DNA of 64,000 nt from an uncultured Winogradskyella sp. (GCF_937958655.1 NZ_CALGNH010000018.1:1-64000); one strand, 5' to 3'; counted from the stretch's first letter, positions 9,674 to 18,476 are shown. Made by a program: numbers and translations. The notes: generated from the sequence alone by a model not told the origin.

Positions 9674-10101
9674 ATACTTTGGGGCATGGAAAATTGCGCA
9701 TCATACTTTACTTTTTTGTCTAATAGCTTGTCAAAAAACTTTTTATTTTCTTTAAATGTTTTATTGTTTTTAAAGTGAACAAATCGACCTTGTGCATGGA
9801 TGCTAGAGCCATTGACTTTATAAAGCACTAATTGGTAGTAAGGTATAATCCAAGTGAAATTTTTTAAGCCTTGGTTTATCATTACTAAGATTCCTTTTGG
9901 TCTTAATTCTATGTTAGCGTAATTGATATCAGATACTTTATTCATCATACTCTGCATATTAGGACTAACGTCATCAATAATCATACGTTTAGACCCTACA
10001 CCCTTCATTTTCAATTTCTGTACCAAAGTAAAAGGATGACCTATAAGGTTGTCTATTATTTTACTGTGTTCAGGGTTATTATGTGTTGTATTTAATATCA
10101 T
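9670..10101 (-). CDS. Conserved hypothetical protein, first gene of the downstream half of the photolyase cluster
   Basis: ATG at 10101 (M18 of listed ORF); 4-nt overlap with the DUF2805 gene; PH-like/beta-rich sequence of unknown function. Confidence 0.65.
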   Translation of the reverse strand: MILNTTHNNPEHSKIIDNLIGHPFTLVQKLKMKGVGSKRMIIDDVSPNMQSMMNKVSDINYANIELRPKGILVMINQGLKNFTWIIPYYQLVLYKVNGSSIHAQGRFVHFKNNKTFKENKKFFDKLLDKKVKYDAQFSMPQSI

Positions 10102-10121
10102 TACAAAGTAAATATACAAAA

Positions 10122-10160
10122 TGTTTAATCTTATGCGATTAAGGTTAAACAAAAATTAAC
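10122..10160. promoter_or_regulatory. Putative operator A: TGTTTAA-N16-TTAAACA plus GTTAA-N7-TTAAC
   Basis: TGTTTAATCTTATGCGATTAAGGTTAAACAAAAATTAAC; matches module B at 19164-19202 in sequence and exact spacing. On the minus strand it is followed by TATATTTAC (-7-like) before the ATG at 10101. Confidence 0.6.
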
Positions 10161-10324
10161 ACAGAATTAAGAATGTAAGAAAATTATAGTAAGATTTTGA
10201 CTTGAACCAGCACCAACAACTGTGTTTTCAAGTTTTTTGAAACTTAAACTTTTATCTAAAATTTGTAAGATGAATTGCTGTGTGTTTATCTAATTTTCAA
10301 CAATGACTTAATGTTATTAGCGTA

Positions 10325-11815
10325 TTATTCATTTCTAAGCATACGATTTCTGTCACTTATAGTGTGTCGTTTTAGGATTCTAAAACTTTCACTTAAGACC
10401 TCTGGGTCTTTTTTCATGTTCCAAAGAATATCACTGGCACGTTTTCGATTTACTTTGATATCTACTATAGGATACGGATAATGCTCACCGAGTTTAAAGT
10501 TGTAGAATGTCTGTTCCATGTCCGTCATTAAATAAGGCTCATGTACAAAAGGAGTTTGTAAATCTGCTAATTCTGGGACCCATTTTCTTATAAAGACTGC
10601 ATCGGCATCGTGCTTTAAGCTATTAACAGTTGGGTTGTATATTCTTAGATTATTAATACCTGTTTCTCCAGCTTGCATTTGTAATTGTGGAAAATGAATA
10701 CCAGGTTCAAAATCCAAAAACTGTTGCGATAGGTGCGTTGTGGCTGCTTGCCAAGGTTGCCAAAGTATGTGGGTAAAAAATGACACTAACATAGCACGCA
10801 TCCTAAAATTTATGTAGCCTGTCTCTATTAAGCAACGCATGCTGGCATCTACTAATGGAAAACCGGTTTGTCCTTGTTTCCAGACTGTTTGGTACTTTTC
10901 GGAAATACTTTTTTTGAGCTTATAATAGCCTTTGTTAACACTGCTATTTTCCATGGTGTGTTCCATTTCAAACTTTTGAATAAAATGAGCTTGCCATCGT
11001 AATCTACAAAGAAAAGCACCAATGTGTTGTTTGTCCTTGGTTTTTGTTTTTAATTCTTGGCCTTTTTGAAACACTTGCCTAATGGAGATATTTCCCCATG
11101 CAATATAAGGCGAAAGCCTACTGCAACTTGTCCGTGATGCCTCTGGTTTTGAAATGTTGAACATGTAGTCGCTGTAACGACTCTCAAAAAATGAATTGGC
11201 ATATTTCCAAGCTGTAGCGCTTCCACCTTTTTGAAATTTTGTAGTTAGCGGTGTGTCTAAATCAGTTACCGTTAATACTTTTTCTAATGTTAAAATTTCT
11301 TCGGTATTTAATAATTGACCTGCTTTTGGTTGAAAAACTTCTAAGTCTTGATGCATGTAGGCTTCCCAATTTTCAAACCAGTTGTCTCTGTTAACTAAAC
11401 CACGCTCAACACCGTTGTTTTTGCTTTCTTTCCATTCAATTAGGTTGTTCCTGCAATAGCGTGTAAATTCTTTATCTCTATTATAGGTAACTAACAAGCC
11501 TGTTTCAACATGAGAATAGATGGTATTTACTCTGTAGAATTCTTGTATGAGATTAAACGCACTCTGTATATCGCAAGTTACCGAAAGTACTTTTGAATTA
11601 TAAGTTGTTAGTTTGGAATTAATATCGCTAATAGATTCTTTTATAAAATTGAAATGCCTTTCACTATAATGGTCGTTGTTTAATAATATGGGTTCAAAAA
11701 CATAAAGTAAAAGCGTACGTCTTTTAGACCTAAGGGCATTGGCAATAGCCTCGTTATCCACTAACCTTAAGTCCCTCTTTAACCAAACAACATTAATACG
11801 TTCTCTATCTATCAT
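10325..11815 (-). CDS. Photolyase/cryptochrome-superfamily FAD-binding protein (divergent paralog)
   Basis: NVVWLKRDLRLVDNEAIANAL; WKQGQTGFPLVDASMRCLIETGYINFRMRAM; DFEPGIHFPQLQMQAGETGINNLRIYNP. Confidence 0.88.
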   Translation of the reverse strand: MIDRERINVVWLKRDLRLVDNEAIANALRSKRRTLLLYVFEPILLNNDHYSERHFNFIKESISDINSKLTTYNSKVLSVTCDIQSAFNLIQEFYRVNTIYSHVETGLLVTYNRDKEFTRYCRNNLIEWKESKNNGVERGLVNRDNWFENWEAYMHQDLEVFQPKAGQLLNTEEILTLEKVLTVTDLDTPLTTKFQKGGSATAWKYANSFFESRYSDYMFNISKPEASRTSCSRLSPYIAWGNISIRQVFQKGQELKTKTKDKQHIGAFLCRLRWQAHFIQKFEMEHTMENSSVNKGYYKLKKSISEKYQTVWKQGQTGFPLVDASMRCLIETGYINFRMRAMLVSFFTHILWQPWQAATTHLSQQFLDFEPGIHFPQLQMQAGETGINNLRIYNPTVNSLKHDADAVFIRKWVPELADLQTPFVHEPYLMTDMEQTFYNFKLGEHYPYPIVDIKVNRKRASDILWNMKKDPEVLSESFRILKRHTISDRNRMLRNE

Positions 11816-13284
11816 TTTAGTGTCTCTAAGAATTGTTCTGCGTTATTAAAGTGATTTTCTAAAGTTTCTTTTTTCATTTTATCCAAATTACCAAGTAGCA
11901 TGCCTAAGCGAGGATTGCTAGCGAAAAAATTGCGATGCTTATCCATAAAGGTCCAAAACAATCCATCCCAAGTGGCTTGCCAATCTCCTTTGCTATAATT
12001 GCTCATTTTCATAATATAATTGCTGCTACTTATGTAGGGTTTGGTAGACATTAATCCGCCATCTGCAAATAAGCTCATGCCGTAGACATTAGGCACCATT
12101 ACCCAATCATAAGCATCGATAAAGAGTTCCATAAACCATTGGTAGACTTCATCTGGGTCAAACTCGCAAAGCACCATAAAATTACCAAGTATCATTAAGC
12201 GCTCAATGTGGTGTGCATAGGCTGTTTTGTTTACCTTTTTTATGACATCGTCAATTGGTTTTATACCTGTAGTACCGTTGTAAAAGGATTTAGGGATTTT
12301 TCTACTAAAATTCCAGAAATTTTTAATGCGTTCTTCGGTACCTTTTACTTCGTAAACACCTCTTATAAACTCGCGCCAACCCAATATCTGACGTACAAAA
12401 CCCTCTAAAGAATTAAGTGGTACATCATTGGCTTTTGCATACGTAATGGCTTTGTTAATAACATCCATTGGGTCTAACAAACCCACATTAATTAAAGGGG
12501 ATAGTAAGCTGTGGTTAAGAAAATGTTCCTCTTTAACTATTGCATCTTCATAAGGGCCAAATTCATGAAAACGCTGTTCTAAGAATTGGGTTAACCATTG
12601 TTCTGCGGCTTTAGGAGAAATGGGATAATTAATTAAATCATTTAATTCTCCATAATTATTATTAAAGTTTTTGTTGACGTAAGCTTCCGCTTCTGTATGA
12701 TATTTTGATTTATCTGGAAACTGTAAATATGGTGGTGTTTTAGCTTTTGGGTATTTTTTTCTGTTGTCTGAGTCGTAAGTCAGTTTCCCACCATGTGGCT
12801 CGCCATTAACCATCAATAAATTTCTGTCTTTGCGTTGCTGTTTGTAAAACGAGGTTTGAAAAAATTTCTTTTTATTCGGTTTAAAAAATGTGCTCAGTTC
12901 GTCCTTGGTATTAATAAACAAAGGACTTTCATACGACTTTAGCTCAATGGTATTAGATACTGAATTAATATGTTTTTGCAACCAATTATCGGTTGGGTCT
13001 ATGATGTGAAACGTCTCTAGTCCTTTGTCAATTAAATGTGGAATTAATTCTCTTACATCGGAGTGGTCTGAAATGGCTTCTATATAATGAATCGTTTTCC
13101 CTTTAGATTTTAAATAGTCTTCGTAACATTTGAGCGTTGCTCTGTGGAATAAAATTTTCTGTTTATGGAATTTATAATGTTTGAAAAATAAAAATTCTTC
13201 AACCAGATAGATATCACAGTCTAAGTTAAGAATTGGTGAATTCTTAAAGAGTTGGTGTGGGAATATTAATGCTGCTTCTTTCAC
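11812..13284 (-). CDS. Cryptochrome/photolyase-related protein (PF04244, FeS-BCP/CryPro-like)
   Basis: EAALIFPHQLFKNSPIL; LGWREFIRGVYEVKG; AYAHHIERLMILGNFMVLCEFDPDEVYQWFMELFIDAYDWVMVPNVYGMSLFADGGLMSTKPYISSSNYIMKMS. Confidence 0.9.
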   Translation of the reverse strand: MKEAALIFPHQLFKNSPILNLDCDIYLVEEFLFFKHYKFHKQKILFHRATLKCYEDYLKSKGKTIHYIEAISDHSDVRELIPHLIDKGLETFHIIDPTDNWLQKHINSVSNTIELKSYESPLFINTKDELSTFFKPNKKKFFQTSFYKQQRKDRNLLMVNGEPHGGKLTYDSDNRKKYPKAKTPPYLQFPDKSKYHTEAEAYVNKNFNNNYGELNDLINYPISPKAAEQWLTQFLEQRFHEFGPYEDAIVKEEHFLNHSLLSPLINVGLLDPMDVINKAITYAKANDVPLNSLEGFVRQILGWREFIRGVYEVKGTEERIKNFWNFSRKIPKSFYNGTTGIKPIDDVIKKVNKTAYAHHIERLMILGNFMVLCEFDPDEVYQWFMELFIDAYDWVMVPNVYGMSLFADGGLMSTKPYISSSNYIMKMSNYSKGDWQATWDGLFWTFMDKHRNFFASNPRLGMLLGNLDKMKKETLENHFNNAEQFLETLK

Positions 13285-13313
13285 TTTTTTGTTTAGGTTG
13301 TTTTTTCTCTTTT

Positions 13314-13395
13314 ACACCCCTAAAGTCCCCTCAAGGGGACAATAATTTCAATGTTTGTTTTATAGAATGTCCCCTTGAGGGGACTTTAAGGGTGT
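13314..13395. repeat. Class I palindromic repeat, copy 2
   Basis: ACACCCCTAAAGTCCCCTCAAGGGGACA (13314-13341) / TGTCCCCTTGAGGGGACTTTAAGGGTGT (13368-13395), one mismatch; spacer also resembles copy 1 (TCAATGTTT.TTT). Confidence 0.88.
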
Positions 13396-13397
13396 TC

Positions 13398-14711
13398 TTA
13401 AAACAAACTTGGCTGTAACCAAAGCTTTCTAAACTTTCCGTTAGTGTCATACCGTTCTGCCTGCAGTTGTACGTTAAACTTTCGGTCTCTTGGGTCATTA
13501 CCTACACCGGCAACATACATCCAATTGCCATAGTTACTATGCACGTCATAGTCTATTAATAAAGACTCAAAATGAGCTGCACCAATGCGCCAGTCTAGCT
13601 CTAATTCTTTAGCAAAGTAGGATGCTACATTTTGCCGACCTCTATTACTCATCCAACCGGTTTCTTTAAGTTCTATCATATTGGCATTTACAAAATCAGA
13701 GTGTGTTTCTCCGTTAATCCATTTTTGTATGTGATTTTCATTTGTGGACCAGTCGTAATCTTTTTGAAGAATACCCTCTAGCTTAAAAATTTCGTTACCG
13801 TGTTTTAGTGAAATATATTTAAAGTAGTCTCGCCAAATGAGCTCAAATATGAGCCAATATGTTGATTGATTTTTGAAATGTTCTTTTTCAAATTGCTTTA
13901 CGTTCCAATAGATAGTTCGTGCAGAAATACTACCATTTGCCAACCAGGGTGAAAATTTAGAACTATAGTCTACGCCAACTAATCCATTACGGGTTTTTTT
14001 ATAAAACCCCAATTTTTTAGTGTTGAAGAAATAATTATCCATGCGATGTAAAGCTTCGGTTTCGCCACCTCTATAAGGGAATGCCGAATGTGGATGTGTT
14101 TCAAAAGTATCAAAACCTAAATCTGAAAGAGACGGTATGTCCGTATGATTTTCAATTTTATTATTTTGAGATTGTTTTTCTATGCTAATTTCTTCACGAA
14201 TAGATACATATTTTTCAAGCTTCTTTCTAAATGCTGTAAAAACTTGTGGTGTTTTTGAAACCTCAAAGTTGATATCCTCAGGATGAAATAAAAATTGGTT
14301 GTAAAATGAATGGAATTGAACATTGGTGGCTTCGAATACTTTAGCTACCAGAGCTTTTTTAACCTCAAGTTCAGTATTAACTTCTTCTTGCGTCCATTCC
14401 TTTTGTAGGTATATGTCTGTGATTCTATAGTCTGTATAAAGCTTTGGGATGATGTTTTCGGGTAAGTCATTAAATACCAATAAATCAATGTTTAGTTGAT
14501 TAAGCTGCTGTTTTAAATCTATAACCGTTTCAATTAAAAATTTAGCACGATACTTCTCGGTCTTTTTAAAACCAAACGTATCAGCTTTAAAATGTCTTGG
14601 GTCAAAACAATACACCGCAATGGTTTTTGTACCATTTGAACACGCTTGGTTTAAGACCAAATTATCCCGTGTTCTTAAATCATTTCTAAACCAGACTAAA
14701 TTTGTTTTCAT
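13398..14711 (-). CDS. DASH-family cryptochrome
   Basis: NLVWFRNDLRTRDNLVLNQA; ETGWMSNRGRQNVASYFAKELELDWRIGAAHFESLLIDYDVHSNYGNWMYVAGVGNDPRDRKFN (CRY-DASH signature). Confidence 0.93.
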   Translation of the reverse strand: MKTNLVWFRNDLRTRDNLVLNQACSNGTKTIAVYCFDPRHFKADTFGFKKTEKYRAKFLIETVIDLKQQLNQLNIDLLVFNDLPENIIPKLYTDYRITDIYLQKEWTQEEVNTELEVKKALVAKVFEATNVQFHSFYNQFLFHPEDINFEVSKTPQVFTAFRKKLEKYVSIREEISIEKQSQNNKIENHTDIPSLSDLGFDTFETHPHSAFPYRGGETEALHRMDNYFFNTKKLGFYKKTRNGLVGVDYSSKFSPWLANGSISARTIYWNVKQFEKEHFKNQSTYWLIFELIWRDYFKYISLKHGNEIFKLEGILQKDYDWSTNENHIQKWINGETHSDFVNANMIELKETGWMSNRGRQNVASYFAKELELDWRIGAAHFESLLIDYDVHSNYGNWMYVAGVGNDPRDRKFNVQLQAERYDTNGKFRKLWLQPSLF

Positions 14712-14744
14712 CAGTTTTGATTTTAGACCTTTTAGTTATTTATT

Positions 14745-14885
14745 CTATTTAGTTCTTTTACAGCGTTCGCTACAATATTTTACATCTTTCCAATTCTTTT
14801 CCCATTTTTTGCGCCAGCTGAAAGGACGCTCGCATACAGGGCAAACTTTAGTTGGTAGATGTCGTTTTTTTATTCCTGTTGGCAT
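14745..14885 (-). CDS. DUF2256 domain-containing small Cys-rich protein (46 aa), not in ORF track
   Basis: [50 protein letters not shown]...C...C zinc-ribbon-like. Confidence 0.85.
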   Translation of the reverse strand: MPTGIKKRHLPTKVCPVCERPFSWRKKWEKNWKDVKYCSERCKRTK

Positions 14886-14898
14886 TCTTTATCTTTTT

Positions 14899-14978
14899 CA
14901 CCCCTAAAGTTCCCTCAAGGGGACAACCCTCAAAACGCAAGTTGGTACCAGCGTCCCTTTTAGGGGACTTTAGGAGTG
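14899..14978. repeat. Class I palindromic repeat, copy 3 (diverged)
   Basis: CACCCCTAAAGTTCCCTCAAGGGGACAA ... CGTCCCTTTTAGGGGACTTTAGGAGTG. Confidence 0.75.
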
Positions 14979-14998
14979 TTTTTTCGTTATGTTAGATT

Positions 14999-16420
14999 TC
15001 ATTTCGGTTCCACTAGTGCATTAATCATCCCTTTAAACACAAAGGCATGAAATGGCAGTACCATATACCAATACAGGCGTCCCAAAACCCCTTTAGGTCT
15101 AAAAACTGCACGTTGGTATAATCGGTCTTTTACAATTTTAAATTCTAGCCAAGCTTCGCCAGGTAGTTTCATTTCTGCAAAAAGTAATAATCGTTTTTCT
15201 TTTTTATCGGCTAATAGTACACGCCAAAAATCTAATGGGTCACCTGGTTCTAAATAGGTGTCGTGTGTGCGTCCTCTTCGTAATCCTACACCACCAAACA
15301 GTTTATCTACATAACCTCTTATCTTCCATAAGCCGTTAAAGCTATACCAACCATTGCGACCACCAATGCCCCAAATTTGATTTATGGTGAATTTTTCGTC
15401 CTTTATTTTTCTGGACCGTACATCCTTAAAACAACCATATTGAGGTAATTCTATATGCTTAGACAGCTGGTCTTTAAAAACTCCGCTACTTACCGCATCC
15501 TTCCAACTAGATACCACCGAGTTTTGCTGTATTTTCTGAAAAGCTAATTCTACCGCTGTTCTATAAGTCATTGGCGTAATAGCAATATGGTCGTTGATAT
15601 TGCTTGATTTTCCGATGACTTCAACCTTCATACTATCAACCAAAGCTTGCGCTAACTGAAACGACGTTGATGTAACAAAATACAACCAGTAGGATGATAA
15701 CTTAGGAGATAATAGAGGTAAGGTGTATATGTATCTTTTAAGCCCGCGCACTTCGGCAAACTGCAATAACATTTCTTTGTAGGTTAAAATTTCTGGGCCA
15801 AAAATGTCATACGAGTTATTGTATAGTTTCTCTTTAGTTAAGGCGCCAGAAAGATAAGTGAGTACATCTCTTATGCCTATAGGTTGCGTTTTGGTATTCA
15901 ACCATTTTGGCGTTATCATTACAGGCAGTTTTTCTACAATATCTCTTATGATTTCAAAGGAAGCACTGCCACTGCCTACGATGATTCCTGCCCTAAATGT
16001 GGTTAAACCATAGCTGTTAGATTTTAGTGTTTCTTCTACCTGTAAGCGCGATTTTAAGTGTTTAGATAATGAGTCATCATTAACAATACCACTTAGGTAG
16101 ATAACGTGCTTACAATTAGTAGCTTCAACAAGGTTTTTAAAGTTTTGAGCACACTGGCGTTCTAAACTTTCAAAATCTTTAGAGTTTGTTGCCATGGAAT
16201 GAATGAGGTAGTAAGCCGCATCAATATTTTTTGGAATTTTATTGGGTTCTGGACTTAAAAAGTCCATTTTAATAAAAGTACAATTGGGATGTTCTTCAAT
16301 CTCATCTGGAATACGATTCATATCTCGTACGCAGCATACCAATTGGTGCTCAGCTTCAACGAGTTGAAGTGCTAGTCGTTTGGCGATGTAGCCAGTTGTG
16401 CCTGTGATGAGTATTTTCAT
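14999..16420 (-). CDS. NAD(P)-binding SDR-like protein with C-terminal DUF2867-type region
   Basis: MKILITGTTGYIAKRLALQLVEAEHQLVCCVRD; AAYYLIHSM; C-terminal GDPLDFWRVLLADKKEKRLLLFAEMKLPGEAWLEF. Confidence 0.82.
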   Translation of the reverse strand: MKILITGTTGYIAKRLALQLVEAEHQLVCCVRDMNRIPDEIEEHPNCTFIKMDFLSPEPNKIPKNIDAAYYLIHSMATNSKDFESLERQCAQNFKNLVEATNCKHVIYLSGIVNDDSLSKHLKSRLQVEETLKSNSYGLTTFRAGIIVGSGSASFEIIRDIVEKLPVMITPKWLNTKTQPIGIRDVLTYLSGALTKEKLYNNSYDIFGPEILTYKEMLLQFAEVRGLKRYIYTLPLLSPKLSSYWLYFVTSTSFQLAQALVDSMKVEVIGKSSNINDHIAITPMTYRTAVELAFQKIQQNSVVSSWKDAVSSGVFKDQLSKHIELPQYGCFKDVRSRKIKDEKFTINQIWGIGGRNGWYSFNGLWKIRGYVDKLFGGVGLRRGRTHDTYLEPGDPLDFWRVLLADKKEKRLLLFAEMKLPGEAWLEFKIVKDRLYQRAVFRPKGVLGRLYWYMVLPFHAFVFKGMINALVEPK

Positions 16421-16433
16421 AAATCCGAAAGAC

Positions 16434-16500
16434 TGCCATTTTGAGTGTAGTTGAGAAACATAATGATATTTATAACATCTCGACTACGCTCGATGTGACA
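16434..16500. repeat. Class III imperfect palindromic repeat (TGYCAYWYYGAGYGTAGTYGAGA...)
   Basis: Left TGCCATTTTGAGTGTAGTTGAGA; right TCTCGACTACGCTCGATGTGACA; imperfect inverted arms in an intergenic region. Confidence 0.65.
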
Positions 16501-16510
16501 GATGCTATAA

Positions 16511-17143
16511 TTATTGTTTTATTGCTTCTTTTTTTGGGCGCTGGTACTCTAAGCGTTGTTTTAACTCTGGTATGGCGTAACCATCTAACCCGTTTATAGA
16601 GGCTACTTTTCCTTTAGAAAGATTAATAAACCCGTCCTTTTCTATCAATTCATCAGGAACGTATAGCTTTTCTATTTTTCCTATTAACAAGATAGTGTTA
16701 TTGGCCTTAATTGGGTATTCTTCAACATAGCTCATCGCAAGTTGTACAGGGCAACCTTTAACAAATGGCGCAATAAAATTATCTTTGTACTCTTCATCTA
16801 AAGTGGTGACATCAAATTCTGAAATTGACGCGTCGTATTTAGCTGAAGTATGGTGGGCATCTTCTAAAATACCCTCATGGATGTGATTTAGTGTGTATTT
16901 TCCTGTGGTTTTTATATTATCATAGGTATTTCTTATTACCGTGGTTGGCCTTAAGAAAAAACCTAATAATCCTGGATTAGAGCCCAAGTGCGTAACGGAA
17001 CTAAAAACTGCTACATTACTACTGCCTAAAGCATCTTTTGTGCCTATGAGGTTGGCAGATTTGTAACCGCTACAACTATTTATGAGGTTGATGCGATACA
17101 AATGATGCATCTTATTAATGTCGTCTAAGCTAAATTCTGCCAT
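16511..17143 (-). CDS. Flavin reductase family protein (FMN-binding split-barrel)
   Basis: YKSANLIGTKDALGSSNVAVFSSVTHLGSNPGLLGFFLRPTTVIRNTYDNIKTTGKYTLNHI; start reassigned to M41 of the listed ORF. Confidence 0.82.
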   Translation of the reverse strand: MAEFSLDDINKMHHLYRINLINSCSGYKSANLIGTKDALGSSNVAVFSSVTHLGSNPGLLGFFLRPTTVIRNTYDNIKTTGKYTLNHIHEGILEDAHHTSAKYDASISEFDVTTLDEEYKDNFIAPFVKGCPVQLAMSYVEEYPIKANNTILLIGKIEKLYVPDELIEKDGFINLSKGKVASINGLDGYAIPELKQRLEYQRPKKEAIKQ

Positions 17144-17144
17144 T

Positions 17145-18455
17145 TTACAAGGTTGTGAAATTGTTGATTTTAATATTTTCTGCTTTAAGATCGAACATAA
17201 GATTATAGAGACCAAAAAATGTTCTGTTGATATATATAAAATGTTTAGAGCCACGGTTACCATTCATGTTTCGCAGTTCAGTACTCTTGGAATATTTTTG
17301 TCCCATTTCTGCAACTTGATTAAAGAATTCTGCATCTGAGAAATCAAAAATTTCATTTTGAAATGGTTGTGTAAACAAACTTAACAACTCATGAAACATG
17401 TTAGAGAAAAACGTCATTTCTTCCTCGGAATCGTCCTTGCGTAAAATTTCGAGCTCATACATTTTTTCCTTAAATGCTACAGGGTCATTAATGCAGTTTT
17501 TATCTGCCAACTCAAAATAGGGTTTGTAGAAATTTTCTGGAATAGCTTTCATACATCCAAAATCTAAAGCAATAAGCGCACCATCCTTTGATACTAAGAA
17601 ATTACCAGGATGAGGGTCTGCATGTACTTTTTTTAGATTATGAATTTGATACATGTAAAAATCCCATAAGGCCTGTCCTAATTTGTTAGAAAGCTCTTGG
17701 TCTTTATTATGCGCTACAAATTCTGAAAGGTGTTCACCCTCCATATAATCCATAGTGATAATTCGCTCAGACGAATATTGTTCGTAGTAGTTTGGAAATT
17801 TTAGGTTGGGTATGTGTTTGCAGGCTTCTACGACGGCTTTACTCTGTTCTATTTCTAATAAATAGTTGGTTTCCTCTACAAGTTTATCTTCAACTTCTTT
17901 AAAGTATTTGTCAGAATCTTTTCCTTTAATATTAAACATTTTAATAGCAATAGGTTTTACTAAAGCTAAATCAGAAGTGATACTCTCCGCAACTCCGGGA
18001 TATTGGATTTTCACAGCAAATTTTTTCCCATCTTTATCTGCAAGGTGTACTTGACCAATGCTCGCAGCATTTACCGAAGTTGCGTTGAAAGTATCAAAAA
18101 GTTCATTAGGATGTTTACCAAAGTATTTTTTAAAAGTTTTTATTACTAAAGGCGGTGATAATGGTGGTACAGAAAATTGTGATAACGAAAATTTTTCTAC
18201 ATATGCTTTCGGCAAAATGCTCTTTTCCATACTTAACATTTGTGCGACTTTAAGCGCACTCCCTTTAAGTTTTTTAAGGCTATCGTATATATCTTCTGCG
18301 TTATTTTGATTAAGGCGTTCTTTGGCTTCCTCTTTAGGATTTACCATTTTATCACCATAATATTTTAAATAATTGACACCAACTTTAGCACCAGTAGATA
18401 CTAATTTTGAGGCTCGAGATATTTTGGTAATTGGTATGCTGTCAATTGTTTTCAT
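17145..18455 (-). CDS. AarF/ABC1/UbiB-family protein kinase-like protein
   Basis: LKKLKGSALKVAQMLSME (KxGQ-like), NAASIGQVHLADKDGKKFAVKIQYPGV, HADPHPGNFLVSKDGALIALDFGC. Confidence 0.92.
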   Translation of the reverse strand: MKTIDSIPITKISRASKLVSTGAKVGVNYLKYYGDKMVNPKEEAKERLNQNNAEDIYDSLKKLKGSALKVAQMLSMEKSILPKAYVEKFSLSQFSVPPLSPPLVIKTFKKYFGKHPNELFDTFNATSVNAASIGQVHLADKDGKKFAVKIQYPGVAESITSDLALVKPIAIKMFNIKGKDSDKYFKEVEDKLVEETNYLLEIEQSKAVVEACKHIPNLKFPNYYEQYSSERIITMDYMEGEHLSEFVAHNKDQELSNKLGQALWDFYMYQIHNLKKVHADPHPGNFLVSKDGALIALDFGCMKAIPENFYKPYFELADKNCINDPVAFKEKMYELEILRKDDSEEEMTFFSNMFHELLSLFTQPFQNEIFDFSDAEFFNQVAEMGQKYSKSTELRNMNGNRGSKHFIYINRTFFGLYNLMFDLKAENIKINNFTTL

Positions 18456-18476
18456 TTGTTCTGAAGGTGTTTCAGT

